Translations under genes and position numbers: made by a program
Shown here: one piece after another, positions 24,719 through 34,213 of the stretch
How the letters are laid out: each line of letters starts with the position of its first letter
Position numbering within the stretch: the first letter of the stretch is position 1
Notes under the pieces: generated by a model
What the model saw: only the letters and a program-made list of their open reading frames with translations
Databases searched by the model: none
Told to the model about the DNA's origin: nothing
NCBI GenBank assembly: GCA_025362325.1
Contig: JANYGO010000040.1
Span: forward strand, 1-61,533
Length of the DNA: 61,533 nucleotides
Direction: 5' to 3'
Source of the DNA: Cyanobacteriota bacterium
GTDB taxonomy: Bacteria; Cyanobacteriota; Cyanobacteriia; Cyanobacteriales; Microcoleaceae

Positions 24719-25737
24719 ATGATTAACCTTTTCTGCTTTACACTGGCTACAGCCAAAGCTTGTGTTGCTTTTCCTACCCTCAAACCAACCGCGCTCAGCC
24801 CCACTTCTGCACAACAAGCATTAAAACAGACTAGGATCTAGCTCACTCAGTCGAGTTCCCCCCAATAAGCATTAATACTGACTGTGATCTAGGTGGTGGA
24901 GATAAGATTAGAATTATTGAGATCTACGATCTCTCACAGCGTAGTGGGGAGTATCAAATTTCCGCTGGGGGACTATCAACCTGAGACAATATTTGCCAAA
25001 TAAGATAAGTAGATCGGCTGCAAAATAAGTAGGTAAACGCAAATAAATTTTACGGATTGTAACAAAATGTGTATTACTCTCACCACCGAAAGCGAACTAC
25101 TGAGTTACCCTCGCAAGGAATATATATATATTCCCACTCATCTACTTACATTGCTAGTCAAAAGCAAGTGAAACGTTAGCAACCGCTTTCTGTGATGAAA
25201 GCAATCGCTTTAATTCTCACAACTTTACATTCTGTTACTTAGGCAAGGTTTATTTACGCCTACCTACTTACCTCTCAAGATACTATACTACAAGAAGGAA
25301 TATCATCTCGATCCCCACATCGACCGCCATCGACCCAAGATAAGTTTATGTTCTCGCTACTTCTAGCTTTGCAGAGAGCGAATATGCCAGTGAGTGTTAT
25401 CCGAAAAGTCAATAATCCGGGGGGTTCAAATTACTTCCTAATACTACTTAAATCCAGCAATTATCAGTGTTCGTGGTTTCAAACCAAGTCGCGCTATATG
25501 ATAAAGTTGTTGAAGCGATCGGGCAGACTTATAATGGCACTAGCTCCCGCTTCCCAGTACCAATTAATTTGAATCAAGGAATCGCTCGATGCTCAAACCA
25601 ACCAAGTTATTCAAGTTAATGATATATTTATAGGGGCAGGAGCGAGGAATCCTGTCGGGACAGACAAGATTAAGACTGCTCTGACAGTAGTGAATAATCT
25701 GATTGGTGGAATTATCGTTCATCCCAAATTCCGATAG
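24719..25737 (+). pseudogene. wza: Decayed polysaccharide export (wza-type) gene
   Basis: Fragments of one protein occur in order on the plus strand in different frames. At 24719 there is a signal-like start, MINLFCFTLATAKACVAF. At 24892-24984 the frame reads GGGDKIRIIEIYDLS and SGEYQISAGG, matching the poly-export N-terminal domain. Near 25390 PVSVIRKVNNPGG resembles a SLBB strand. At about 25555-25737 VPINLNQGI, then after a one-base shift QVIQVNDIFI and TDKIKTALTVVNNLIGGI, matches the Wza C-terminal part. About 350 unrelated bases split it, including the palindrome GGAATATATATATATTCC (25117-25134). It sits just before wzc, the usual wza position. Confidence 0.62.
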
Positions 25738-25782
25738 CAATTCTAACTTTCAAAAAATGGGAAATTAAATCACACTTGTCTT

Positions 25783-28020
25783 ATGGATAAAAAATACTTT
25801 CCTTTCCAAAAAAATGAGATAAATGGTCACTACGTGTCTGGATCTTCCGCTAATTACTTAGCTAGTTCCCCAGAAGAGGATGACCAAGTTCTTGATATGA
25901 ATTGGGTACTAGCTGTACTCAAACGTCGCGCTCTGGTGATGGTCGCAGTAGCTGCAACCCTGGCTGCTATGACTGGTAGTTTAATTCTATTGAATGCCAA
26001 AAAAACTATTTCTGAGTACGAAGGAAAATGTACTGTTTTAGTAGAACCCGTTACCTCTGACGATCAACTACTAAAGCTCTTCGTTCAAGCTCAAAATAAT
26101 AGTTTAGGTCTCACTGAATTGAGCAGAATTAAATCGTCTGCTCAAGAGAATTACTCGGTGGACTATCAAAGTTTAACGCGGCTTTTAAAAAGCCCGGAAG
26201 TGCTAGCACCATTGTTTAACAGATTGCGAACAAAATATCCAAAGTTAGATTATAATCAACTTTATAACCAATTGACTATTCAGCGTATTAGTTTCGTGCA
26301 AGATGGTAAGGAGGCGGGAACTAAACTATTGGAGATTAGTTATCGCGATCGAGACTCTATCCGTATCAAAGATGTACTGGAAGAAACCTTAAAGTATTAC
26401 ATTGAATATATGCGCCAAGAACGCTTGGCAGTTAACAATCAAGGTATGGAATTTATCAACAAACAAATCCCAGAACTTCAGCAAAAAGTTGATAAATTGC
26501 AAAATGAATTACAAATATTAAGAACCAAGTATAATTTTAATCAACCAGAAGTTGGCAGTCGCCTTTTATCAGATCAGATAAATAACTTGGCGAATCTTCT
26601 CGTAGAAGTAGAATCACAAGTAGCACAAAATAGGCGGCTGTATGAAACGTACAATCAACGCTCTACAATGGGTGATAATCGTTGGATTGTTGAAATCAGT
26701 CCTAAGTCTTATGAAAGTTTAATGGGAAAAGTAAATGAGATAGAGTCGCAAGTTGCTTTAAGCTCTACTCAATTTTATGAAGATAGCCTTCCCATTAAAT
26801 CTTTGCGGAAAAAGCAGCAAAGTCTGCGCGATTTAATGCAAAGAGAAGCTAAATCTGTTTTGTTTCAGATGAAAGCACAAATACAACAGTTGGAATCTCG
26901 CCAGCGGGTGCTAACTAACAACCAAAAATTACTGAAAGACAAATTAATTCAAATGCCGGCGGCTCAACGTCGCTATGACGATATACAATTAGAACTAGAC
27001 ATAGCTAAAGAAAATCTTAAACTGTTCCTAAGCAAACAAAAAACTTTACAGCTAGACAGTGGTCAAATTAATAACTCTTGGAAAGTTATAGCTAAACCAG
27101 AGTTAGTTAGAGACGACAATGGTGCTCCCCATGTAGTCAAACCAAAACCAACCAAGCGCCACTTAGCGATCGCGATCGTTATTAGCAGTTTACTCGGGAT
27201 TGCTATCGGTTTCCTAGTAGAAGTTTTAAATACTGTTTTCCATACTCCTGAAGAAATTAGATCTGCAACTAAATGCCCGCTGTTGGGAGTAATACCGATC
27301 GCCAAAGCCATCAATATTAAATCTCGAAGAAGGGAATTTGTTCCTGCTAAATTCACTAGCGTCAGTTCAACGACTAACAGTGTTAGCTTAAGACGAATAA
27401 TAGTGTCAAATGACAAAGATTTTCCTTTAATAGAGGCATTTCACTATTTATACACAAATATTCAGTTATTAAGTGCCGACCAACCGATAAGTTCTTTAAC
27501 CATTACTTCGACGGTTAAAGGTGAGGGTAAATCCACTGTAGCAGTTTATTTAGCTAAAACTGCTTCTGCTGTGGGGAAACGAGTATTATTAGTGGATGCT
27601 AATATGCGTTCTCCGCAAATACACACATACTTTAACCTATCAAATATTAGAGGTTTAAGTAATACTTTGACTTCTGATTTAAGTTTAAATGAGGCTATTC
27701 AGCAAGTGCCCGACGATGACAATCTTTTTGTGCTGACTGCGGGTTCTGCCCCCCCCGATCCAATTAAATTACTTTCTTCCCGAAAGATGCACTATTTAAT
27801 GGAACAATTCCTAACTTTATTTGATTTAGTGATTTACGATACGCCACCTTTAATTGGTTTAGCTGACGGTCATTTGCTAGCTTCTCAAACTAATGGTACA
27901 GTGCTGATAGTAAAAATAGAAACAACCAATCGGGGCATGGTAAGCAAAGCCTTAGATCAACTAAACATAGCCGATTTTAAAGTATTTGGAGTAGTAGCTA
28001 ATGGGGTTAAAGGACGATAA
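25783..28020 (+). CDS. Polysaccharide chain-length/tyrosine kinase-like protein (Wzc type)
   Basis: 745 residues. Order: Wzz domain with a first membrane helix near residues 55-78, a long coiled coil (about 210-420), a second membrane helix (HLAIAIVISSLLGIAIGFLV), then a cytoplasmic BY-kinase domain. The kinase has Walker A VKGEGKSTVAVYLAK, A' VLLVDANMRSP and Walker B LVIYDTPPL. Such proteins control export and chain length of surface polysaccharides. The C-terminus ends VFGVVANGVKGR, with no Tyr-rich tail, so autophosphorylation in the usual cluster is not expected. Its normal partner wza upstream is decayed. Confidence 0.9.
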   Translation: MDKKYFPFQKNEINGHYVSGSSANYLASSPEEDDQVLDMNWVLAVLKRRALVMVAVAATLAAMTGSLILLNAKKTISEYEGKCTVLVEPVTSDDQLLKLFVQAQNNSLGLTELSRIKSSAQENYSVDYQSLTRLLKSPEVLAPLFNRLRTKYPKLDYNQLYNQLTIQRISFVQDGKEAGTKLLEISYRDRDSIRIKDVLEETLKYYIEYMRQERLAVNNQGMEFINKQIPELQQKVDKLQNELQILRTKYNFNQPEVGSRLLSDQINNLANLLVEVESQVAQNRRLYETYNQRSTMGDNRWIVEISPKSYESLMGKVNEIESQVALSSTQFYEDSLPIKSLRKKQQSLRDLMQREAKSVLFQMKAQIQQLESRQRVLTNNQKLLKDKLIQMPAAQRRYDDIQLELDIAKENLKLFLSKQKTLQLDSGQINNSWKVIAKPELVRDDNGAPHVVKPKPTKRHLAIAIVISSLLGIAIGFLVEVLNTVFHTPEEIRSATKCPLLGVIPIAKAINIKSRRREFVPAKFTSVSSTTNSVSLRRIIVSNDKDFPLIEAFHYLYTNIQLLSADQPISSLTITSTVKGEGKSTVAVYLAKTASAVGKRVLLVDANMRSPQIHTYFNLSNIRGLSNTLTSDLSLNEAIQQVPDDDNLFVLTAGSAPPDPIKLLSSRKMHYLMEQFLTLFDLVIYDTPPLIGLADGHLLASQTNGTVLIVKIETTNRGMVSKALDQLNIADFKVFGVVANGVKGR

Positions 28021-28214
28021 AATGGAGTTAGATAGCCGCCGCCAGAAATAATATTATTTTCGAGGTGAGATTTTCCCGAGAAAATGACTTAGTGGAGATG
28101 GGTTGGGAGTTGGCAAAGCAGTGGATTTTTTTTTTGAGAAGGGTATAAAAATAATCGATGTAAATTCCCAGATAAGTAAATGAATCTAATTAAACATAAA
28201 ACGATCGGGCTGTG

Positions 28215-28247
28215 AGAACCCCGACTGCTGAAAGAAGTTGGGGTTCT
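28215..28247. terminator. Bidirectional terminator between wzc and the S1 gene
   Basis: AGAACCCCGAC (28215-28225) pairs with GTTGGGGTTCT (28237-28247), including one G-T pair. It lies between two convergent genes and can fold in either transcript. T-rich sequence is present but interrupted on both sides. Confidence 0.6.
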
Positions 28248-28261
28248 AATTATATCAAGAC

Positions 28262-29161
28262 TTAAGCAAGAGTCTTTCTAGCGCGTTCCGATCGCTCTTC
28301 TGCGGTATCCATAACATCCGCCATTTTATCCACCATTTCCCCTGGATAATTTTCCAGTACCCGAGTAGAAAGCGAAATTCTGCCGCGACTTTCATCGAGA
28401 TCAACCACCACGGCTTTCAGGGGTTGGCCTGGGGCAAAAACTTGTCCGAGGTTCTCAATATATTTTTGGCTGACTTGCTTGATGTGCAGCAAACCGCTAA
28501 CTCCTTCCAAGTCCACAAACACGCCAAAAGGCTTAATGCTGCTGACTTTCCCTTCCACCAACTGACCGATTTGCAACTGACTGAAAGCATTCGATTGAGT
28601 TGCCATCCGCTGGGAAAGTACGAGTTTTTCTCGTTCGCGATCGACCTCCAAGAAATTCACGGTCAAAGATTGACCGATTAGCGATTCCATGTTATCGCGT
28701 TCGGCTAAGTGCGATCGGGGAATAAAACCGCGCATTCCCTGAACATCCACCGTCACGCCGCCCTTATTCGCCCCAGAAACCCGCACCTGAAGCGCTTTAC
28801 CAGTTTCCTGCAATTCAACTAAATCTTCCCAAGCTTGCTGAATTTGTAACTGTTTGAGAGACAGAGTAACTTGGCCGTCTGCATCTTGTTCGCGGATAAT
28901 TAAAAAGTCCTGTTCCTCGTCTAGCGGAACCACTTCAGACAAATCCGTTACCGTTCTCAAAGCAGCCTCTTCGATCGGCAAAAAAGCCGAAGACTTGCCG
29001 CCGATATCAACATACGCGCCATTTGAGTCATACTCGAACACTTTGCCGCGCACTACTTGTCCCTTCTGGAACTCGTAATTGTGCTGTTCGAGGGCTTTAG
29101 CAAAATCGTCCATTGAAAAGGATGCTTTTGCGCTTTGAGAACCTGTAGATTTGGAATTCAT
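28262..29161 (-). CDS. S1 RNA-binding domain protein (cyanobacterial 30S ribosomal protein S1 type)
   Basis: 299 residues with three S1 domains: about 35-105 (GQVVRGKVFEYDSNGAYVDI), about 120-188 (GKALQVRVSGANKGGVTVDV) and about 200-270 (GQLVEGKVSSIKPFGVFVDL). Cyanobacteria and plastids carry short S1 proteins of this kind, often two paralogues per genome. This one could be ribosomal S1 or the second copy sometimes called Nbp1/Rps1b. It binds single-stranded mRNA or other RNA. The ATG at 29161 is the first in-frame start. It is followed by a terminator shared with wzc. Confidence 0.88.
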   Translation of the reverse strand: MNSKSTGSQSAKASFSMDDFAKALEQHNYEFQKGQVVRGKVFEYDSNGAYVDIGGKSSAFLPIEEAALRTVTDLSEVVPLDEEQDFLIIREQDADGQVTLSLKQLQIQQAWEDLVELQETGKALQVRVSGANKGGVTVDVQGMRGFIPRSHLAERDNMESLIGQSLTVNFLEVDREREKLVLSQRMATQSNAFSQLQIGQLVEGKVSSIKPFGVFVDLEGVSGLLHIKQVSQKYIENLGQVFAPGQPLKAVVVDLDESRGRISLSTRVLENYPGEMVDKMADVMDTAEERSERARKTLA

Positions 29162-29184
29162 GTCAGTTTATTTGTCAGTGGTCA

Positions 29185-29251
29185 GTAATTTAGTTGTCAG
29201 TTGTCAGTTGACAGTTGACAGTTGTCAGTTGTCAGTTGTCAGTTGTCAGTT
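29185..29251. repeat. TTGTCAG heptamer tract
   Basis: Nine or so units of TTGTCAG and TTGACAG lie just upstream of the S1 gene. Because TTGACAG and CTGTCAA units mix, the tract can fold on itself. GGAAGAAGGAAGATG units follow to about 29275. Confidence 0.8.
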
Positions 29252-29324
29252 GTTGAAGGAAGAAGGAAGATGTTCCGCCACTCTCCCTCTCTTCCCCTCT
29301 CTCCCTATCTCCATCTTCCACTCT

Positions 29325-30071
29325 CTAAGCTGGTTGAAGTTCCTGTTGAAATAGCTGCTTCACCTGCACCCACGAGTCGGCTGCTGCGGTAGCGTCGTAA
29401 CTGCCGCGATGGTCGCAGAAGAATCCATGATCGGCATTGTAACGGAAAATTCGGTGAGGAATTCTGTGTTTTTGCAATTCGGCAGCGATTTGGTCAACTT
29501 GTTCTTTGGGAATGCTGGGGTCTTGAGTGCCAAAAAAGGCGTAGAGAGTGCCTTTAAGGTCGGCTGTGCGATTGATCGTCGGAGTTGGGCCCCCGGGGCT
29601 GTTCGTGGCGATACCAGCGCCGTAGAACGAAGCTGTAGCCTTGATTTCGGGCAAAGTAGCGGCGAGGTAGGCGACGTGTCCGCCAAAGCAGAAACCGATG
29701 CAGCCAAAACCTTGCTGTTGGACAGATGGTAAGGTTTTGAGGTAATCGATGGAGGCTTGGATGTCGCTCAGGAGTTGGGATGCGGTAGTTTGTTCTTTGT
29801 ATTCTTTACCGATTTTGATGTCTTCGGGCGTGTAGCCGGTTTCAAAGCCGGGGGCTTGACGCTGATAAATGGCTGGGGCGATCGCCACATATCCTTCCTT
29901 TGCTATCCTGTCAGTAACATCGCGGATGTGCGAGTTGACGCCAAAGATTTCTTGAATCACGATAACTGCGGGGAATTGCCCTGCTGCGGCGGGTTGGGCT
30001 AGGAAAGCCGCGATTTGCAAATCCCCGTTGGGAATTGTGACGTTAGCTGTGCGAATTTCTGGGCTGGGCAT
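29325..30071 (-). CDS. Dienelactone hydrolase family protein
   Basis: 248 residues, an alpha/beta hydrolase. The nucleophile motif is GCIGFCFGGHVAYLA, giving a Cys nucleophile as in dienelactone hydrolases; the acid is in AFFGTQDPSIP and the His in NADHGFFCDHRG. The N-terminal PAVIVIQEIFGVNSHIRDV with its Glu also fits. These enzymes open lactone rings or hydrolyse small esters; the physiological substrate is unknown. Alone on the minus strand. Confidence 0.9.
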   Translation of the reverse strand: MPSPEIRTANVTIPNGDLQIAAFLAQPAAAGQFPAVIVIQEIFGVNSHIRDVTDRIAKEGYVAIAPAIYQRQAPGFETGYTPEDIKIGKEYKEQTTASQLLSDIQASIDYLKTLPSVQQQGFGCIGFCFGGHVAYLAATLPEIKATASFYGAGIATNSPGGPTPTINRTADLKGTLYAFFGTQDPSIPKEQVDQIAAELQKHRIPHRIFRYNADHGFFCDHRGSYDATAAADSWVQVKQLFQQELQPA

Positions 30072-30121
30072 AGTGAGTTTTAGTACAATTATATTTCATT
30101 TGTGGATGAGATTTTTTTTTT

Positions 30122-30303
30122 ACGAAGCGCTTAGGCGCGAAGAGCACGAAGGAAGAAAAGAGAAGTTTTTTAGAGAGATTGTTGGCATTATACAAGGTTT
30201 TGGACTAAACCCGCCCCAACAAGTAGGATTTTTTTTCTAAAGCTTCTCTTTTCTTCTTTTCTCTTCTCTTCGCGTCCTTCGCGTCTAAGCGCTTCGCGCA
30301 GGC
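30122..30303. repeat. Long imperfect palindrome
   Basis: The left arm CGAAGCGCTTAG...GAAGAAAAGAGAAG matches the right arm CTTCTCTTTTCTTC...CTTCGCGTCTAAGCGCTTCG, giving two arms of roughly 45 bases around a core of about 75 bases. It lies between two minus-strand genes and is non-coding. It looks like a foldback or MITE-like element and may also terminate the helicase transcript. Confidence 0.7.
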
Positions 30304-30335
30304 TGCGCCAACGCGGTTCGTTCCCAAAATCTATT

Positions 30336-32786
30336 TTACAACATCACATTCCCCGGAAAGTTCTGCTTCAAAACAGGCATCACCGGACAAGGTTTTTGCT
30401 CTTGCAAATTCTCCGGTTTGTTCCAAGTAAAAGGCCCTTTTTTCTCCGTCGCCATCCACAGCAAACTTTTGGCTCGCGTCATCGCCACGTAGAGCAATCG
30501 AAACTCTTCTGCTGTTTTCAAGTAACCTGCTTGTTCCCACGCTTCACCCAGATTTGGCAAAGGATATTTTTCGTGCAAACTCGCTCGAATTTGGGCTCTC
30601 GCTACCTCGGCTAATGTGAAATCTCCTAAAAATCTAGCTTGTGGTAAAACTCGCAAACTTCCGGGGATGGTTTGGTCGTGCAAAAATGGCAAAAATACGC
30701 AATCCCAATCTAAGCCTTTGGCTTTGTGCATGGTAATGATTGTGAGTTGACCTTTGCTGGTGTAGCGTTCTTCTATTTTGTCGTCTGCATCCACTGGTTC
30801 AAATCTTTCGGAACTGACAATTTCGCTCAGCACGTCTAAAATACTGCGCATTGAATTGTTGCCGGCGGTTTGGATTGCTACTCGTTCTGCTAATTTGTCG
30901 GCGGTGGCTAATTCTGTTTGGTCGTATTGCAGCGATAAGGCTAAAAATGAGATAATTTGGTAGGGTGGTAATTCTAAGCGTGCTTGCAGCAAACCGCAGC
31001 AAAAATAGCGGCATTTGCGAACTTGTTCTGACTGCTGCGGGTCTAGGGGGCCTGGGTAAAGGAATTGTTCGGGGCTGGTGGCAAAGGCATTGTAGTCTTG
31101 TTTGGGGATGAGTTGCCGATTGCTATCCCCCAAAATTTTTAATGCTGCTTTCAGGTAGTCTGGTGAGTGCGGGCGATCGAGAAATTGCAGCAGTGTTAAG
31201 ATTTCCCAAGGCACTTGAGAATGTCTGTCGCGCTCCCCCACATCCTCAATTTTTATCCCGTATTTGCGCAAATCACAGCTCAATCCGTGTTTTTTGGGAT
31301 TTTCGAGGACTTCTTTGATAAACTTGCCTTGTTTGTTTTCGCGCACTAAAACCGCCATGGATTTCAGATTTTCTAATGGCAATTTGGCGCGATTTTCCTC
31401 ATCGCCAGATTCGAGATTTTTCTCATGGCTTCCCCAGGCAAAATCCGCAGGCAAAAATTCCTCCACTAACTCAATTACCCGCTTGCCAATTAACTCAACT
31501 GTATGGTAAACATCGCGGGGACTGTGCAATTCTAAACCGCGACCGATGGGAGCAGGATTGGCATTTTGCTGCGGGTCATCGCTGGGGACTGGTTTAATAG
31601 TTTGGGATCTAAAAGGCTGTTCGGTTCCCGCCAATTCCGATTTGTTTACCCATTGCAACATAAAGTTAGCTGCATCGATAATCACCTGGGTGCTGCGGCC
31701 TGCACCGTCCATTGTTGCTAACTTATTTTCAATTTGGCAATCTTCGCAAAATTTCCGAAAATAAATCGGATCTGCGGGAGTGAATGTTGAATTTATCGCT
31801 TGATTTGGGTCGCCAACTCTGATAAAATTTTCAAGTGAGTTAGGACTGTCGGTTTCGCTAGCTAATATTTTCAAAAGCTTGGTCTGCAAAGGTGTCGAAT
31901 CCTGGGCTTCGTCCTCGAAAACCGCAAATACTTGTTTTTGCTCGATCGCTCTGGCTCCCGGATCGTTCAACACCCGCAAAGCTGCTAAAATCATCTCGTC
32001 GTAATCGATCAATTCCCGACTTCTCAACAAAGCCTGATATTTTTGATATAAACCGCCAGCTACGGCTAAAATTTCATAACCGTCAGCCGAATCAAGAGCG
32101 CTCATTTCTAACAACTGTTCGGGAAACAAACCCGAAGATTTCGCCTCGTGAATCACAGTTTTAGCTAACTGCGGCAAAATCTCCGTCCGCAAAACCGATT
32201 GTCGCCGCAACCTCTCCGTTTCTTCTCCGTCGAATTGCTGTCCTTCTAACAAAACTTGATATCTGCGGGGATTTTCGGCAATCCAAAGCTCTACACAAGT
32301 GCGAATTAAGCGGTGATTTTGAGTCGGAGTTACTAAAGTAGAGTTTTCTAAATTTAAACCCGACAAATTGGGATGGCGCATCGCAATATTTAACGCTAAA
32401 CCGTGCAAAGTGTGCACGGCAAAACCGCCTTGATATAAAGACAATTCTGCCAATCTTTGGCGAATTTTAGCTTTAATATTAGCAGCAGCCGATCGCGTAA
32501 ATGTCACCACAATTAACTGACGGCGGTTGTAAAGTCGGTGGCGGGCGATCGCAATTGCCGCCGCAGCAGCCATTCCCGTAGACTTCCCGGCCCCTGGAAC
32601 CGCCGAAACCGCAAGGGGGCCGCCTTGCCAATCCGCCATCTCGTGCTGGCCCTTACGCAAGCTGTCGCGAATTTTACCGCAAGCAGCAGCCAAAAGGGCG
32701 GCGGGCTCTAACTCGGAGAAAGTGCTGTTCGGGCGATCGAGTTCGGCAGTTGATCGGCTAAAATCAGAATCAAATTCATCAGTCAT
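30336..32786 (-). CDS. UvrD/PcrA-like ATP-dependent DNA helicase
   Basis: 816 residues, superfamily 1. Visible motifs: Walker A PGAGKST at 64-70 with ASAVPGAGKS-type context, motif Ia VVTFTRSAAANIKAKI, motif II FEDEAQDSTPLQ (a DEAQ box), motif III/IV around RVGDPNQAINSTF, motif V TMHKAKGLDWDCVF and motif VI RLLYVAMTRAKSLLW. Such enzymes translocate 3' to 5' on single-stranded DNA in repair or replication restart. It has no nuclease domain. The ATG at 32786 is the natural start. It is divergent from the DUF4349 gene. Confidence 0.92.
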   Translation of the reverse strand: MTDEFDSDFSRSTAELDRPNSTFSELEPAALLAAACGKIRDSLRKGQHEMADWQGGPLAVSAVPGAGKSTGMAAAAAIAIARHRLYNRRQLIVVTFTRSAAANIKAKIRQRLAELSLYQGGFAVHTLHGLALNIAMRHPNLSGLNLENSTLVTPTQNHRLIRTCVELWIAENPRRYQVLLEGQQFDGEETERLRRQSVLRTEILPQLAKTVIHEAKSSGLFPEQLLEMSALDSADGYEILAVAGGLYQKYQALLRSRELIDYDEMILAALRVLNDPGARAIEQKQVFAVFEDEAQDSTPLQTKLLKILASETDSPNSLENFIRVGDPNQAINSTFTPADPIYFRKFCEDCQIENKLATMDGAGRSTQVIIDAANFMLQWVNKSELAGTEQPFRSQTIKPVPSDDPQQNANPAPIGRGLELHSPRDVYHTVELIGKRVIELVEEFLPADFAWGSHEKNLESGDEENRAKLPLENLKSMAVLVRENKQGKFIKEVLENPKKHGLSCDLRKYGIKIEDVGERDRHSQVPWEILTLLQFLDRPHSPDYLKAALKILGDSNRQLIPKQDYNAFATSPEQFLYPGPLDPQQSEQVRKCRYFCCGLLQARLELPPYQIISFLALSLQYDQTELATADKLAERVAIQTAGNNSMRSILDVLSEIVSSERFEPVDADDKIEERYTSKGQLTIITMHKAKGLDWDCVFLPFLHDQTIPGSLRVLPQARFLGDFTLAEVARAQIRASLHEKYPLPNLGEAWEQAGYLKTAEEFRLLYVAMTRAKSLLWMATEKKGPFTWNKPENLQEQKPCPVMPVLKQNFPGNVML

Positions 32787-32951
32787 GATTGCATCCGCGT
32801 TTATCTGCGTTCATCGGCGGTTAAAAATCAAAAAATCTTCAACCTTTACCGTTTCCATTTTCGTATCGGCTAAACTAACCATATCTATTTGAGCTTAAAT
32901 TAAAACCAGCATAAAATCCAATACCCAAACCTTTTTTACAGGAAAACCCCA

Positions 32952-33992
32952 ATGAAAACTCACCTCAAAACCAATTCCCCGCCGCAGCCAAACCCAGCCA
33001 ACAACAGCAAAACTCGCTTTGCAGTCATAGCATTCTTAACTTTATCCTCCGCCATTGCTTTACCAAGCTGCGGAGCCCCACCACCTGGTAGTACCAGCGG
33101 TGGAGCTCCAGCCCCTGCTGGCTCCACAAACGGCTTTGCTTCACCCAGCGCTGAAAATCAAGTTGCCGCATCGGCTCCCAAATCCTCACCCGCCCGTGTA
33201 AGCGCACCCGGAGGCTCAGCATCAAAAGTTGCTGCTGACACCGCAAAAAAACCAGCCGCAGAAACTCCAGCAACTGCTCCCCAACTGATTAAAAAAGCCG
33301 AAATGAGTCTAGTTGTCAAATCAATTGACGCCAGCACTAAATCTGTTACCGATATTGTCAAAAAACAGCAAGGCGATATCTTGGGTTTCCAAAACCAAAA
33401 GCCACCTGATTCTAGTATCCGCCAAACGGCAACCGTCGATATTCGTGTCCCTCAAGAAAAGTTAGAAACTACTTTAGATGCTTTTGCAAAACTCGGAAGT
33501 GTCGAAAATCGAGGACTCACGGCTGAGGATGTTAGCGCTCAATTAGTTGACAGCGAGGCTAGACTGCGCAACCTCCGCAAATCGGAAGAAATGGTGTTAA
33601 AAATTATGGAGCGCTCTGGTTCTGTGGGCGACGTTCTCAAAGCTTCTCAAGAGTTAAGCAATATTCGGGAGTCTATCGAACGGATTGACGCCCAGTTAAA
33701 AAGTTTGCGGAATCAAGTAGCCTATTCAACTATTAACTTAACTTTAGAAGCAGCAGTCTCGGCTCAGCAAGATCCCGAACCTTCTCTTGGTTTGCGGGCG
33801 CAGGAAACTTGGGGAAAAGCGACTCATTCTGTGGGCGAATTGACGCTTGGTTTGTTTGCTTTGGGTATTTGGCTGTTGGCTTACAGTCCTTATTTCCTGG
33901 TAATTGGGGCTGGAATTTACGGTTTTAATCGATTTAAGAAACAGCATTCTGTGCCGAAAATTCAAGAACCAAAACCGCCCGCTGCGAATTAG
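32952..33992 (+). CDS. DUF4349 putative lipoprotein
   Basis: 346 residues. A signal peptide ends in a lipobox-like LPSC (Cys40), followed by a Pro/Ser/Ala-rich linker to about residue 110. The DUF4349 domain follows: KKAEMSLVVKSIDAS, TATVDIRVPQEKLETTL, VSAQLVDSEARLRNL, then a coiled coil, and a C-terminal transmembrane helix (LALGIWLLAYSPYFLVIGAGIYGF). The family is membrane-associated and of unknown function. The Cys could be a lipid anchor while the C-terminal helix crosses the membrane. AGGAAAACCCC precedes the ATG. Confidence 0.85.
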   Translation: MKTHLKTNSPPQPNPANNSKTRFAVIAFLTLSSAIALPSCGAPPPGSTSGGAPAPAGSTNGFASPSAENQVAASAPKSSPARVSAPGGSASKVAADTAKKPAAETPATAPQLIKKAEMSLVVKSIDASTKSVTDIVKKQQGDILGFQNQKPPDSSIRQTATVDIRVPQEKLETTLDAFAKLGSVENRGLTAEDVSAQLVDSEARLRNLRKSEEMVLKIMERSGSVGDVLKASQELSNIRESIERIDAQLKSLRNQVAYSTINLTLEAAVSAQQDPEPSLGLRAQETWGKATHSVGELTLGLFALGIWLLAYSPYFLVIGAGIYGFNRFKKQHSVPKIQEPKPPAAN

Positions 33993-34084
33993 TCATGGGT
34001 TTTAAGAACAGGCAAGATCCCTGTTCCACAAAGAGTGAATTTTCTTGTGGGATGGGCCGAAGAGCCTGCCCCTAAAAGGCTGAT

Positions 34085-34213
34085 TGACAATCATCACTAA
34101 CTAATCACTAATGACTAATGACTACTGACTGTTGATTGTTGACTGTTGACAGGAAAGCTGTTGGCTAATAACAACTAACAACTAACAACTAACAACTAAC
34201 ACCTAACAACTAA
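34085..34213. repeat. Tract of CTAATGA, TGTTGAC and AACTAAC heptamers
   Basis: Three heptamer families run into each other: AATGACT units, then TTGACTG/TTGATTG units, then ACAACTA units that reach the stop codon of raf1. The tract is non-coding and lies between convergent genes. Confidence 0.8.

Noticed and set aside
25348..25572. A plus-strand frame of 74 codons before wzc as an independent gene.
   Set aside because: It is better explained as one fragment of the decayed wza gene, since matching fragments continue in other frames on both sides.
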